Below, piece after piece: positions 1-5,561 of a stretch of DNA of 5,650 nt. Both the position numbers and the translations under genes were made by a program. Below the pieces are notes generated by a model that did not search any database, was not told the origin of the DNA, and saw only the letters and a program-made list of their open reading frames with translations. The stretch's first letter is position 1. Each line of letters begins with the position of its first letter. Source of the DNA: Candidatus Zixiibacteriota bacterium (GTDB lineage: Bacteria; Zixibacteria; MSB-5A5; WJJR01); assembly GCA_020058315.1 (NCBI GenBank), contig JAGVEK010000528.1, positions 1-5,650 on the forward strand, given 5' to 3'.

Positions 1-1
1 G

Positions 2-1657
2 CAGGATCGTATCCTTGGCCGCGTCTCTCTTGAGGATGTGATCGATCCAATCAGCGGCGATGTATTTGCCAAAGGCGGCGAACAGATCGGCGAGGCGCAG
101 GCGGCCGCGATCGAAGACGTCGGCATCGAGACAGTGAGAATCCGCTCAGTGCTGACCTGCGAATCCCGCAAGGGCGTCTGTGCGAAGTGCTACGGACGCA
201 ACCTGGCCACCGGGGCACTGGTCGATCTCGGCGAAGCCGTGGGCGTTATTGCCGCACAGTCCATCGGTGAACCGGGCACTCAGCTCACTCTCCGGACATT
301 CCACATCGGAGGCACCGCGGCGCGCATCGCGGAGCAGTCCCAGGTTGTCGCCAAGACCCCGGGAACCGTGGTTTTCAAAGGCGTGCGAGCCATCCAGGGG
401 CCGTCCGGACGGCCGGTGGTCATGAACCGTGACGGCGAAATCCAGGTCGTCGACGACCAGAAGCGTGTGCGCGCGCGCTACAACGTTCCCTACGCCGCAG
501 AGCTCCTGGTGCCGGAAGGCGAGCAGGTGGGCAGGGAGAATGTATTGTTCGAATGGGATCCGTACACGTCAACCATTCTCACCGAGAAGGCGGGCGTTGT
601 TCATTTCGAGGATATCATCGATGGCCTCACACTGCGCGAGGAACTTGACGAGACAACCGGCCTTCGCCAGCGTGTCGTGGTCGAACCGCGTGAGAAACGC
701 GAGAAGACTCCTTTGCCGCACATCCAGATTTTCGATTCGCATAACCGTGCCAAGATGATCGCGACCTATTCGATCCCGACCGGCGCCCACCTCGCGGTGC
801 ACGACGGCGACAGCGTCGGTGCCGCGACGACGATCGTGAAGATCCCAAGGGAAATATCCAAAACGCGCGACATCACCGGCGGTCTGCCGCGGGTTGCCGA
901 GCTCTTTGAAGCACGGAAACCGAGAGATCCGTCGGTCGTTACCGAAATCGACGGTATCGTCGAATTCGGGAAGATCGTTCGCGGCCAGCAGCAGGTGCTC
1001 GCTCACGGCGAGAATGAGGAAGTCAAAGAATATCTGATCCCCCACGGAAAGCACATGCAGGTCCACAACGGGGATCGCGTCAAGGCGGGAGATCGCCTTT
1101 GCGAGGGAGCGGTTGATGCCCACGACATCCTCCGGATTAAGGGCGCCAATGCCGTGCAGGAGTACCTGGTCAACGAGATTCAGGAGGTCTACCGGCTCCA
1201 GGGCGTCAAGATCAATGACAAGCACATCGAGACCATCGTGCGCCAGATGCTCCAGAAGATCCGGGTCGATTCGGCGGGAGATACGAACTTCCTTGAAGGC
1301 GAGGTCGTGGACCGGCACATCTTCCGCGACGAGAATGAGTCGGTTCTGATGGAGGGCGGCGCTCCGGCGACGTTCCAACCGCTTCTTTTGGGAATTACCA
1401 AGGCTTCGCTATCGACCGAATCCTTCATTTCGGCCGCATCATTCCAGGAAACCACGAAGGTGCTGACCGATGCGGCGGTATCGGGCAAAACGGACTACCT
1501 CAGGGGTTTGAAAGAAAACGTGATTATCGGGCACTTAATCCCAGCCGGAACCGGGCTGGAGGTCTATCGGGCCATTGAAATCCCGCCTGAGGAGATGCCC
1601 GCCGAGGAAGTCGGGAGCGAAGAGTCGGAAATCGGGATATTCCAGGAGAATATGTGA
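2..1657 (+). CDS. rpoC: DNA-directed RNA polymerase subunit beta', C-terminal part (5' end outside window)
   Basis: This is the C-terminal 551 residues of beta', the clamp and catalytic subunit of RNA polymerase; the reading frame is open from base 2. Counting from there, Cys53, Cys60 and Cys63 (CESRKGVCAKC) are three of the four ligands of the second zinc site; the fourth lies upstream of the window. GEAVGVIAAQSIGEPG at 77-92 leads into the trigger helix TLRTFHIGG, with the catalytic-type His at 101. Leu97 sits where E. coli has Met932. About 185 residues then separate HIGG from DITGGLPRVAELFEA (290 on), the size and place of the SI3 insertion of E. coli. Conserved C-terminal blocks follow: YRLQGVKINDKHIE near 397 and LLLGITKASLSTESFISAA from 461. 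The protein ends in an acidic tail and TGA. The GTG at 38 is an internal valine, not a start. rpoB is expected upstream. Confidence 0.98.
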   Translation, partial: QDRILGRVSLEDVIDPISGDVFAKGGEQIGEAQAAAIEDVGIETVRIRSVLTCESRKGVCAKCYGRNLATGALVDLGEAVGVIAAQSIGEPGTQLTLRTFHIGGTAARIAEQSQVVAKTPGTVVFKGVRAIQGPSGRPVVMNRDGEIQVVDDQKRVRARYNVPYAAELLVPEGEQVGRENVLFEWDPYTSTILTEKAGVVHFEDIIDGLTLREELDETTGLRQRVVVEPREKREKTPLPHIQIFDSHNRAKMIATYSIPTGAHLAVHDGDSVGAATTIVKIPREISKTRDITGGLPRVAELFEARKPRDPSVVTEIDGIVEFGKIVRGQQQVLAHGENEEVKEYLIPHGKHMQVHNGDRVKAGDRLCEGAVDAHDILRIKGANAVQEYLVNEIQEVYRLQGVKINDKHIETIVRQMLQKIRVDSAGDTNFLEGEVVDRHIFRDENESVLMEGGAPATFQPLLLGITKASLSTESFISAASFQETTKVLTDAAVSGKTDYLRGLKENVIIGHLIPAGTGLEVYRAIEIPPEEMPAEEVGSEESEIGIFQENM

Positions 1658-1662
1658 TTCAC

Positions 1663-1677
1663 CACGCCAGAGGCGTG
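1663..1677 (+). other. Small inverted repeat just after rpoC stop
   Basis: CACGCC and GGCGTG form a perfect 6-bp stem with a 3-nt loop, five bases after the rpoC TGA. The following bases (ATGGAGCTTGATTTT) have no continuous T run, so an efficient intrinsic terminator is not supported. It could protect an mRNA 3' end or be chance. Confidence 0.35.
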
Positions 1678-1684
1678 ATGGAGC

Positions 1685-1713
1685 TTGATTTTCGACCGCG
1701 CCACAAGTATACT
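1685..1713 (+). promoter_or_regulatory. Sigma70-type promoter upstream of rpsL
   Basis: TTGATT (1685-1690, 4 of 6 to the -35 consensus) and TATACT (1708-1713, 5 of 6 to the -10 consensus) are separated by exactly 17 bp. Transcription would start near 1720, leaving a leader of about 47 nt before the rpsL start. This would give the str genes a promoter of their own in addition to readthrough from rpoBC. The evidence is consensus matching by eye only. Confidence 0.55.
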
Positions 1714-1722
1714 CTTAATCTT

Positions 1723-1739
1723 GTGCCCGATTGGGGCAC
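1723..1739 (+). promoter_or_regulatory. Hairpin in the putative rpsL leader
   Basis: GTGCCC (1723-1728) and GGGCAC (1734-1739) pair perfectly around a 5-nt loop. If transcription starts near 1720, this hairpin caps the 5' end of the rpsL mRNA. Such a stem could stabilise the transcript or be a binding site; no T run follows, so it is not a terminator. Confidence 0.4.
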
Positions 1740-1766
1740 CCGGAGCGAGACTAAAGCGAGGATACA

Positions 1767-2141
1767 TTGCCGACGATCAACCAGTTGATACGCAAAGGCC
1801 GCCGTCGTTTGACAACCAAGTCCGGGACACCGGCGCTCAAAGGTTCACCCCAGAAGCGTGGTGTTTGCACCCGTGTGTATACGTCGACGCCAAAGAAACC
1901 GAACTCGGCGCTGCGAAAAGTCGCGCGTGTCCGGCTGACAAACCGCATCGACGTGACGGCGTACATTCCTGGCGAAGGCCATAATCTGCAGGAACACTCG
2001 ATCGTCCTGATACGAGGCGGTCGTGTCAAGGATCTCCCCGGCGTGCGGTACCACATCATTCGTGGCACACTGGATACCGCTGGAGTTAATGACCGCAAAA
2101 GGAGCAGGTCCAAGTACGGGACCAAGCGTCCGAAGAAGTAA
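1767..2141 (+). CDS. rpsL: 30S ribosomal protein S12 (TTG start)
   Basis: S12 lies at the decoding centre of the small subunit and affects accuracy and streptomycin response. The 124-residue product aligns with E. coli S12 without gaps over residues 1-124. It has PQKRGVCTRVY (28-38), TPKKPNSALRK (41-51), GEGHNLQEHS (69-78) and GGRVKDLPGVRYH (84-96). Both lysines of the streptomycin-sensitive PKKP motif are present (Lys43, Lys44 counting Met1), so there is no sign of a classical resistance change. Asp89 is the position that is beta-methylthiolated in E. coli S12. The start is TTG: an in-frame TAA at 1752-1754 lies upstream with no ATG or GTG between, and the conserved N-terminus PTINQL begins at codon 2. 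GAGG at 1758-1761, 5 nt before the start, is the likely SD. Next gene: rpsG, 59 nt downstream. Confidence 0.98.
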   Translation: MPTINQLIRKGRRRLTTKSGTPALKGSPQKRGVCTRVYTSTPKKPNSALRKVARVRLTNRIDVTAYIPGEGHNLQEHSIVLIRGGRVKDLPGVRYHIIRGTLDTAGVNDRKRSRSKYGTKRPKK

Positions 2142-2144
2142 CCA

Positions 2145-2176
2145 CCGGACCGTGGCGGCGAATCGCCGCCGGTCGG
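2145..2176 (+). promoter_or_regulatory. GC-rich intercistronic hairpin between rpsL and rpsG
   Basis: GGCGGCG (2154-2160) and CGCCGCC (2164-2170) pair perfectly around a 3-nt loop. The stem can be extended after a 2-nt bulge by GACC (2148-2151) with GGTC (2171-2174), and then by CC (2145-2146) with GG (2175-2176). It begins 3 nt after the rpsL TAA and ends 13 nt before the rpsG SD. No T run follows, so it is not an intrinsic terminator. In E. coli the rpsL-rpsG intercistronic RNA is the S7 autoregulatory site; an equivalent role here is inferred from position only. Confidence 0.5.
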
Positions 2177-2200
2177 CAGTGAAGGGAATAAGGAGAGCGC

Positions 2201-2671
2201 ATGCCCAGACGGAAATCGGCGGCCAAACGTCACGTCCTTCCCGATCCCAAGTTTCGGGAAGTGGTCGTTACACAATTCATCAATGGGCTGATGCAGCGCG
2301 GCAAAAAATCCCTCGCTGAGACAATCCTCTACGACACCTTTGAATTGATTGAGAAGGAAACCCATCAACCGGGTGTGGAAGTGTTCAAAAAGGCGATGGA
2401 CAATGTCCGGCCGCTCCTCGAAGTCAAATCCCGCCGCGTAGGCGGCGCGACCTATCAGGTTCCAGTCGAGGTCCGTCCGGACCGGCGCACAGCACTGGCC
2501 ATTCGGTGGATCATCGGTTATGCGCGCGACCGCAAGGAGCATTCGATGTCCGAAAAGCTGGCGGCTGAGTTGATTGCCGCGTCCAAGAAGGAAGGTTCGA
2601 CGATCAAGAAACGGGAGGATACGCACCGGATGGCCGAGGCAAACAAGGCCTTCGCCCACTTCCGGTGGTGA
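2201..2671 (+). CDS. rpsG: 30S ribosomal protein S7
   Basis: S7 starts assembly of the 30S head and lies beside the E site and mRNA exit. The 156-residue product has the usual length of the short form of S7. It shows the basic N-terminus MPRRKSAAKR, LPDPKF (13-18), the beta-hairpin VRPLLEVKSRRVGGATYQVP (69-88) with VEVRPDRR after it, RWIIGYARDR (102-111) and the C-terminal KKREDTHRMAEANKAFAHFRW (from 136). The ATG start is supported by AAGGAG (2190-2195) at 5 nt spacing, the best SD in the window. It follows rpsL as in the str operon of most bacteria. In E. coli S7 represses translation of this operon; the hairpin just upstream is a candidate site for that here. Confidence 0.98.
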   Translation: MPRRKSAAKRHVLPDPKFREVVVTQFINGLMQRGKKSLAETILYDTFELIEKETHQPGVEVFKKAMDNVRPLLEVKSRRVGGATYQVPVEVRPDRRTALAIRWIIGYARDRKEHSMSEKLAAELIAASKKEGSTIKKREDTHRMAEANKAFAHFRW

Positions 2672-2760
2672 TGCGGATCAGGGTGGATCGGTTGGCGTGG
2701 TTCCACTTTCTGAAGTTGTGCGGAGCCAAAACCGGTCCAGGGATGGGAAGTCTGGAGGCA

Positions 2761-2831
2761 GGTCGTTCGTTCTCGATTTCAGGACGTTCGTGAATTGGAT
2801 CGCGGAACGCTGCTGTTTCAGCTCGGAACGC
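2761..2831 (+). repeat. Two pairs of short direct repeats, both phased at 21 bp
   Basis: CGTTCGT occurs at 2764-2770 and again at 2785-2791; with flanks the match is GG-T/A-CGTTCGT, 9 of 10. CGGAACGC occurs at 2803-2810 and 2824-2831. Both pairs have a period of exactly 21 bp, about two helical turns, and the second pair continues the same phase as the first. The second motif is roughly the reverse complement of the first. This could be a tandem protein-binding site upstream of fusA; short motifs like these can also arise by chance. Confidence 0.4.
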
Positions 2832-2866
2832 ATGCAGAATAGAAATTATCGTGCGCCTTAGAACAG

Positions 2867-2878
2867 GGGACATGTCCC
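2867..2878 (+). repeat. 12-nt perfect palindrome upstream of fusA
   Basis: GGGACATGTCCC is a perfect inverted repeat. In RNA it would make a 4-bp stem with a CATG tetraloop; in DNA it is a possible operator. Its last three bases are also the first three of the 5' arm of the next hairpin (2876-2895), so the two stems exclude each other. Confidence 0.45.
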
Positions 2879-2902
2879 GCCCGAGAGGGGGCGGGATTTG
2901 TT
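2876..2902 (+). terminator. Terminator-like hairpin 1 in the fusA leader
   Basis: CCCGCCC (2876-2882) and GGGCGGG (2889-2895) pair perfectly around a 6-nt loop and are followed by ATTTGTT. The stem is short but entirely GC. The T run is interrupted, so termination would be partial at best. It lies between two genes that must both be expressed, so it is better read as an attenuator or pause element than an operon end. Confidence 0.4.
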
Positions 2903-2944
2903 CCCCGTATGGGTGCGCAACAAGCCCAGCGGGGATTTCTTTTT
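2903..2944 (+). terminator. Terminator-like hairpin 2 with T-rich tail, abutting fusA
   Basis: CCCCG (2903-2907) can pair with CGGGG (2930-2934). Inside it GGGT (2911-2914) can pair with GCCC (2924-2927), with one G-U pair. The stem is followed at once by ATTTCTTTTT (2935-2944), which directly precedes the GTG start of fusA. The T run is the best in the window, but the stem is imperfect and has a large loop. A competing pairing, TTGTT (2898-2902) with AACAA (2919-2923), would break it. Confidence 0.35.
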
Positions 2945-5041
2945 GTGGCCAATGGCATTGACATAAAACGGATTCGTAATATTGGAATTGCCGCGCACAT
3001 TGACGCCGGCAAGACCACAACAACAGAACGGATCCTGTTCTACACCGGGAAGACCCACCGTATGGGTGAGGTTCATGACGGCGCCTCTATCATGGATTGG
3101 ATGGAGCAGGAGAGGGAGCGGGGGATCACGATTACCTCCGCAGCCACAACCGCTGCATGGCAGGGGTTCCGCATCAACATCATCGACACGCCCGGGCATG
3201 TCGACTTCACCATGGAGGTGGAGCGCTCCCTCCGCGTGCTCGATGGTATGGTGGCCTTGTTCTGCTCGGTCGGGGGTGTGGAGCCGCAATCCGAGACGGT
3301 CTGGCGCCAGGCCGACAAGTACCATGTCCCGCGCATCGCCTATGTGAACAAGATGGACCGCGTTGGTGCCGATTTTCTCGGCGCTGTCCAGATGATGCGC
3401 GACCGTCTCGGTGCGAATGCGGTGCCGATTCAACTCCCATCGGGCGGCGGCGAACTTTTCACCGGTGTCATTGATCTCATCACTATGACCTTCAGGGTCC
3501 ACCACGACGAGACCCAAGGCGCCACATACGACGACCTGGAGATTCCCAAGGGTCTCCTGGCCGAGGCGAAAATCCATCGTGAGCACATGCTCGAGGCGCT
3601 CTCCGACTATGACGATCACCTCCTCGACAAGTTCATCCACGAGCAGCCGATCGAGCCGGAGGAGATCAAACGGGCGTTGCGGCGCGCGACCATCGACACA
3701 AAGGTCATGCCCGTCCTCTGTGGGTCGTCATTCAAAAACAAGGGCGTGCAGAAGCTCCTCGATGCCGTGATCGATTTTCTCCCTTCGCCGGTGGACATGC
3801 CGCCGATTCAGGCTCACGATCCTGACACGATGAAGCCGGTCGAGCGCCACGCTGATGCCTCGGCTCCATTTGCCGCGCTGGCGTTCAAGGTCATGACTGA
3901 TGCGCACGTGGGACGGCTCACCTACTTCCGGGTGTACTCGGGGAAAATCGAAGTTGGTCAGACTGTGCTCAATACGACGACCGGCAAGAAGGAACGGCTC
4001 GGACGCATCCTTGAGATGCACGCCAACAAGCGGGAAGAAGTGTCGGCTGCCTCGGCCGGAGAGATTCTCGCCGCCGTGGGATTGCGCGACACCAGCACAG
4101 GCCACACGATTTGCGATCCGAAGCATCCGGTTCAACTGGAAGTCATGGTCTTCCCGCAGCCGGTGATCTCGGTGGCCATCGAACCGAAATCCAAAGTAGA
4201 CCAGGATCGCCTGACTTCGGCCCTCTCGAAGCTCGCCGAAGAGGATCCCACTTTCCACATCCGCACTGACGAAGAGACGGGGCAGACCATCATCTCAGGC
4301 ATGGGAGAGCTTCACCTCGAAATACTGACCGATCGGATGATGCGCGAGTTCGGTGTGTCGGCCAATGTCGGCCGGCCGCAAGTTGCCTACAAAGAAACGA
4401 TCAGCAAGTCCTCCTCCACCGTTGTCAGATTCATCCGTCAAACCGGGGGCCGTGGACAGTTCGCCCACATCGAAGTGGAGCTTGAACCCGCTGAGCCTGG
4501 GCAGGGATTCGTGTTTGAAGATAAAGTCTCCGGTGGAAACATCCCCCGTGAGTACATCCCGTCAGTGGAAAAGGGCGCTCGCAATGCCATGGCAAATGGT
4601 GTCCTGGCAGGCTACCCGCTGGTTGACATCAAGATGAGGCTGGTCGACGGTTCCTACCACGAGGTCGATTCGTCAGACATGGCCTTCCAGATCGCGGGTT
4701 CGATGGCACTGCAGGAGGCGGCCAAGAAAGCCGCGCCGGTGCTCTTGGAGCCCCACATGGACGTCGAAGTGGTGCTGCCGGAGGAGTATCTGGGCGATGT
4801 GATCGGCGATCTGAACTCCCGTCGGGCGCGAATTCACGGAATCGGGCAGCGTTCCGCGGCCAGGCTGGTCAATGCCACCGTTCCTCTGTCTGAAATGTTC
4901 GGTTATGCGACACGGCTGCGGTCGCTCTCTCAAGGCCGGGCCACCTACACCATGCAGTTTGCGCACTACAGTGCCCTGCCTGAGAAGCTGGCTGAGGGGC
5001 TGCTGATGGGTGGGACGACGAGAATCCGGAGACAGGGATGA
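2945..5041 (+). CDS. fusA: Elongation factor G (GTG start preferred)
   Basis: EF-G is the GTPase that drives tRNA-mRNA translocation and, with RRF, ribosome recycling. From GTG 2945 it has 698 residues, close to the 691-704 of well-known EF-Gs. G domain: AHIDAGKT (17-24), RGITI (59-63), DTPGH with catalytic His85 (81-85), NKMD (135-138), GSS (260-262). Domain II includes AFKVMTD at 313, domain III GMGELHLEI near 453, domain IV RGQF (503-506) and the tip loop YHEVDSSD (571-578) with the His equivalent to E. coli His583. Domain V ends with PLSEMFGYATRLRSLSQGRA. All key residues are intact, so this is the housekeeping type. An in-frame ATG at 2909 would add 12 residues, but GTG puts RNIGI 10 residues after Met, as in E. 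coli. GGGGA (2931-2935) is only a weak SD. tuf does not follow. Confidence 0.97.
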   Translation: MANGIDIKRIRNIGIAAHIDAGKTTTTERILFYTGKTHRMGEVHDGASIMDWMEQERERGITITSAATTAAWQGFRINIIDTPGHVDFTMEVERSLRVLDGMVALFCSVGGVEPQSETVWRQADKYHVPRIAYVNKMDRVGADFLGAVQMMRDRLGANAVPIQLPSGGGELFTGVIDLITMTFRVHHDETQGATYDDLEIPKGLLAEAKIHREHMLEALSDYDDHLLDKFIHEQPIEPEEIKRALRRATIDTKVMPVLCGSSFKNKGVQKLLDAVIDFLPSPVDMPPIQAHDPDTMKPVERHADASAPFAALAFKVMTDAHVGRLTYFRVYSGKIEVGQTVLNTTTGKKERLGRILEMHANKREEVSAASAGEILAAVGLRDTSTGHTICDPKHPVQLEVMVFPQPVISVAIEPKSKVDQDRLTSALSKLAEEDPTFHIRTDEETGQTIISGMGELHLEILTDRMMREFGVSANVGRPQVAYKETISKSSSTVVRFIRQTGGRGQFAHIEVELEPAEPGQGFVFEDKVSGGNIPREYIPSVEKGARNAMANGVLAGYPLVDIKMRLVDGSYHEVDSSDMAFQIAGSMALQEAAKKAAPVLLEPHMDVEVVLPEEYLGDVIGDLNSRRARIHGIGQRSAARLVNATVPLSEMFGYATRLRSLSQGRATYTMQFAHYSALPEKLAEGLLMGGTTRIRRQG

Positions 5042-5049
5042 TCTCGTCT

Positions 5050-5082
5050 GGGCCGCCCAAAGTCAGATCAGGCGGTCGGCCC
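5050..5082 (+). other. Hairpin just after the fusA stop codon
   Basis: GGGCCG (5050-5055) pairs with CGGCCC (5077-5082), and two more C-G pairs (5056-5057 with 5074-5075) follow past a bulged T; the loop is about 16 nt. An alternative register pairs GGCCGCC (5051-5057) with GGCGGTC (5071-5077). No T run follows (ACGTGCAAGACC), so it is not a standard intrinsic terminator. It may stabilise the mRNA 3' end of the str unit. Confidence 0.4.
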
Positions 5083-5109
5083 ACGTGCAAGACCCAGGGC
5101 CTCGGAAAA

Positions 5110-5119
5110 GTTTCGAAAC
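5110..5119 (+). repeat. 10-bp palindrome upstream of the rpsJ promoter candidate
   Basis: GTTTCGAAAC is a perfect palindrome ending 13 bp before the putative -35 at 5133. It could be a regulator site, but it is short and AT-rich at its arms, and no partner copy is seen in this spacer. Confidence 0.25.
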
Positions 5120-5132
5120 ATGAAAAAATCTC

Positions 5133-5160
5133 TTGTGGCCGATGGGTTTGGGAATATATT
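5133..5160 (+). promoter_or_regulatory. Putative promoter of the S10 operon
   Basis: TATATT (5155-5160) matches the -10 consensus at 5 of 6. TTGTGG (5133-5138) matches the -35 at 3 of 6, with a 16-bp spacer. Transcription would start near 5167, giving a leader of about 65 nt before rpsJ. The -10 is good and the -35 weak. A separate promoter fits the S10 operon being an independent unit in many bacteria, and fits the 191-nt gap after fusA. Confidence 0.4.
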
Positions 5161-5181
5161 GGGGACTCTTGTCGGTTTTCG

Positions 5182-5224
5182 CCCATCTGAGGACGGAAAT
5201 CACTTCATGAGCGCAGTGGATGGG
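5182..5224 (+). promoter_or_regulatory. rpsJ leader stem that overlaps its ribosome binding site
   Basis: CCCATC (5182-5187) is complementary to GATGGG (5219-5224). The GGG of the second arm is the start of the rpsJ SD, GGGAG (5222-5226), so the stem would partly hide it. An inner stem, CACT (5201-5204) with AGTG (5215-5218), stacks directly on the outer one. S10 operon leaders are controlled by L4 in E. coli, but I see no specific resemblance to that leader. Translational control here is inferred. Confidence 0.4.
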
Positions 5225-5232
5225 AGTGAGAG

Positions 5233-5544
5233 TTGGAGATTGGCCAGAAAATACGGATTCGCCTGAAAGCTTACGATCACCGTGCCTTGGACAAATCCAC
5301 GCAGGAGATTGCCCGGACGGCCATGAGAACCGGCGCCCGGATCGTCGGACCCATTCCTTTGCCGACAACGCGCACGATCTACACTGTCTTGCGGTCCCCT
5401 CATGTTGACAAGAAGTCACGCGAGCAGTTTGAGACACGCATCCACAAGCGATTGATCGACATCCTCGAGTCATCGCCACAGACGGTTGATGCCCTGATGA
5501 AGCTGGAATTGCCAGCCGGGGTTGATGTTGAAATCAAGGTTTGA
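5233..5544 (+). CDS. rpsJ: 30S ribosomal protein S10 / NusE (TTG start)
   Basis: S10 is a 30S head protein; as NusE it pairs with NusB in antitermination and contacts NusG, linking transcription to translation. The 103-residue product has the same length as E. coli S10. It has KIRIRLKAYDHR (6-17), RTGARIVGPIPLPT (32-45) beginning the extended loop, SPHVDKKSREQFETRIHKR (55-73) and TVDALMKLELPAGVDVEI (84-101). The start is TTG: an in-frame TGA at 5227-5229 lies two codons upstream, and no ATG or GTG occurs before the conserved RIRLK block. GGGAG (5222-5226) sits 6 nt upstream as SD. It follows fusA directly, without tuf, and leads the S10 operon, with rplC next after 17 nt. Confidence 0.97.
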   Translation: MEIGQKIRIRLKAYDHRALDKSTQEIARTAMRTGARIVGPIPLPTTRTIYTVLRSPHVDKKSREQFETRIHKRLIDILESSPQTVDALMKLELPAGVDVEIKV

Positions 5545-5561
5545 CACGGACTTACCGAGAC

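Larger units (their letters stand above)
2672..2944 (+). other. Long non-coding spacer between rpsG and fusA
   Basis: This gap is long for an rpsG-fusA junction. I see no convincing gene on either strand. Its first ~90 bases show nothing I can name. From 2761 it holds short direct repeats phased at 21 bp. From 2861 to 2944 it is dense in inverted repeats, with two terminator-like stems. No strong promoter stands out: CAGAAT (2835-2840) is a possible -10 but lacks a good -35. The region may be the fusA leader. Confidence 0.6.

Noticed and set aside
569..1378. 269-codon open frame on the minus strand inside rpoC
   Set aside because: It mirrors conserved beta' codons, has no gene-like start context and no recognisable domain.
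1744..1760. AGCGAG repeated at 1744-1749 and 1755-1760 before rpsL
   Set aside because: Two six-base copies 11 bp apart are easily chance; the second overlaps the SD and needs no other explanation.
1751..2659. 302-codon open frame on the minus strand across rpsL and rpsG
   Set aside because: It lies antisense to two certain ribosomal protein genes and resembles no family I know; long antisense frames are expected in GC-rich coding DNA.
2574..2861. 95-codon + strand frame running from rpsG into the spacer
   Set aside because: Half of it is an out-of-frame reading of rpsG, the rest has arbitrary composition, and no SD precedes a suitable start.
2909..2944. ATG at 2909 as the start of fusA, adding 12 residues
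   Set aside because: The added residues have no counterpart in EF-G, and they would be encoded by the hairpin and T-rich tract; GTG 2945 matches the family's N-terminal length. Not fully excluded.
2858..3640. 260-codon open frame on the minus strand over the 5' part of fusA
   Set aside because: It is antisense to the conserved G domain of EF-G; no recognisable protein family.
5207..5266. Short upstream frame of 19 codons (ATG 5207) overlapping the rpsJ start out of frame
   Set aside because: It has only a weak, poorly spaced SD and an arbitrary peptide; it could matter as a leader peptide but nothing in the sequence supports this beyond its existence.
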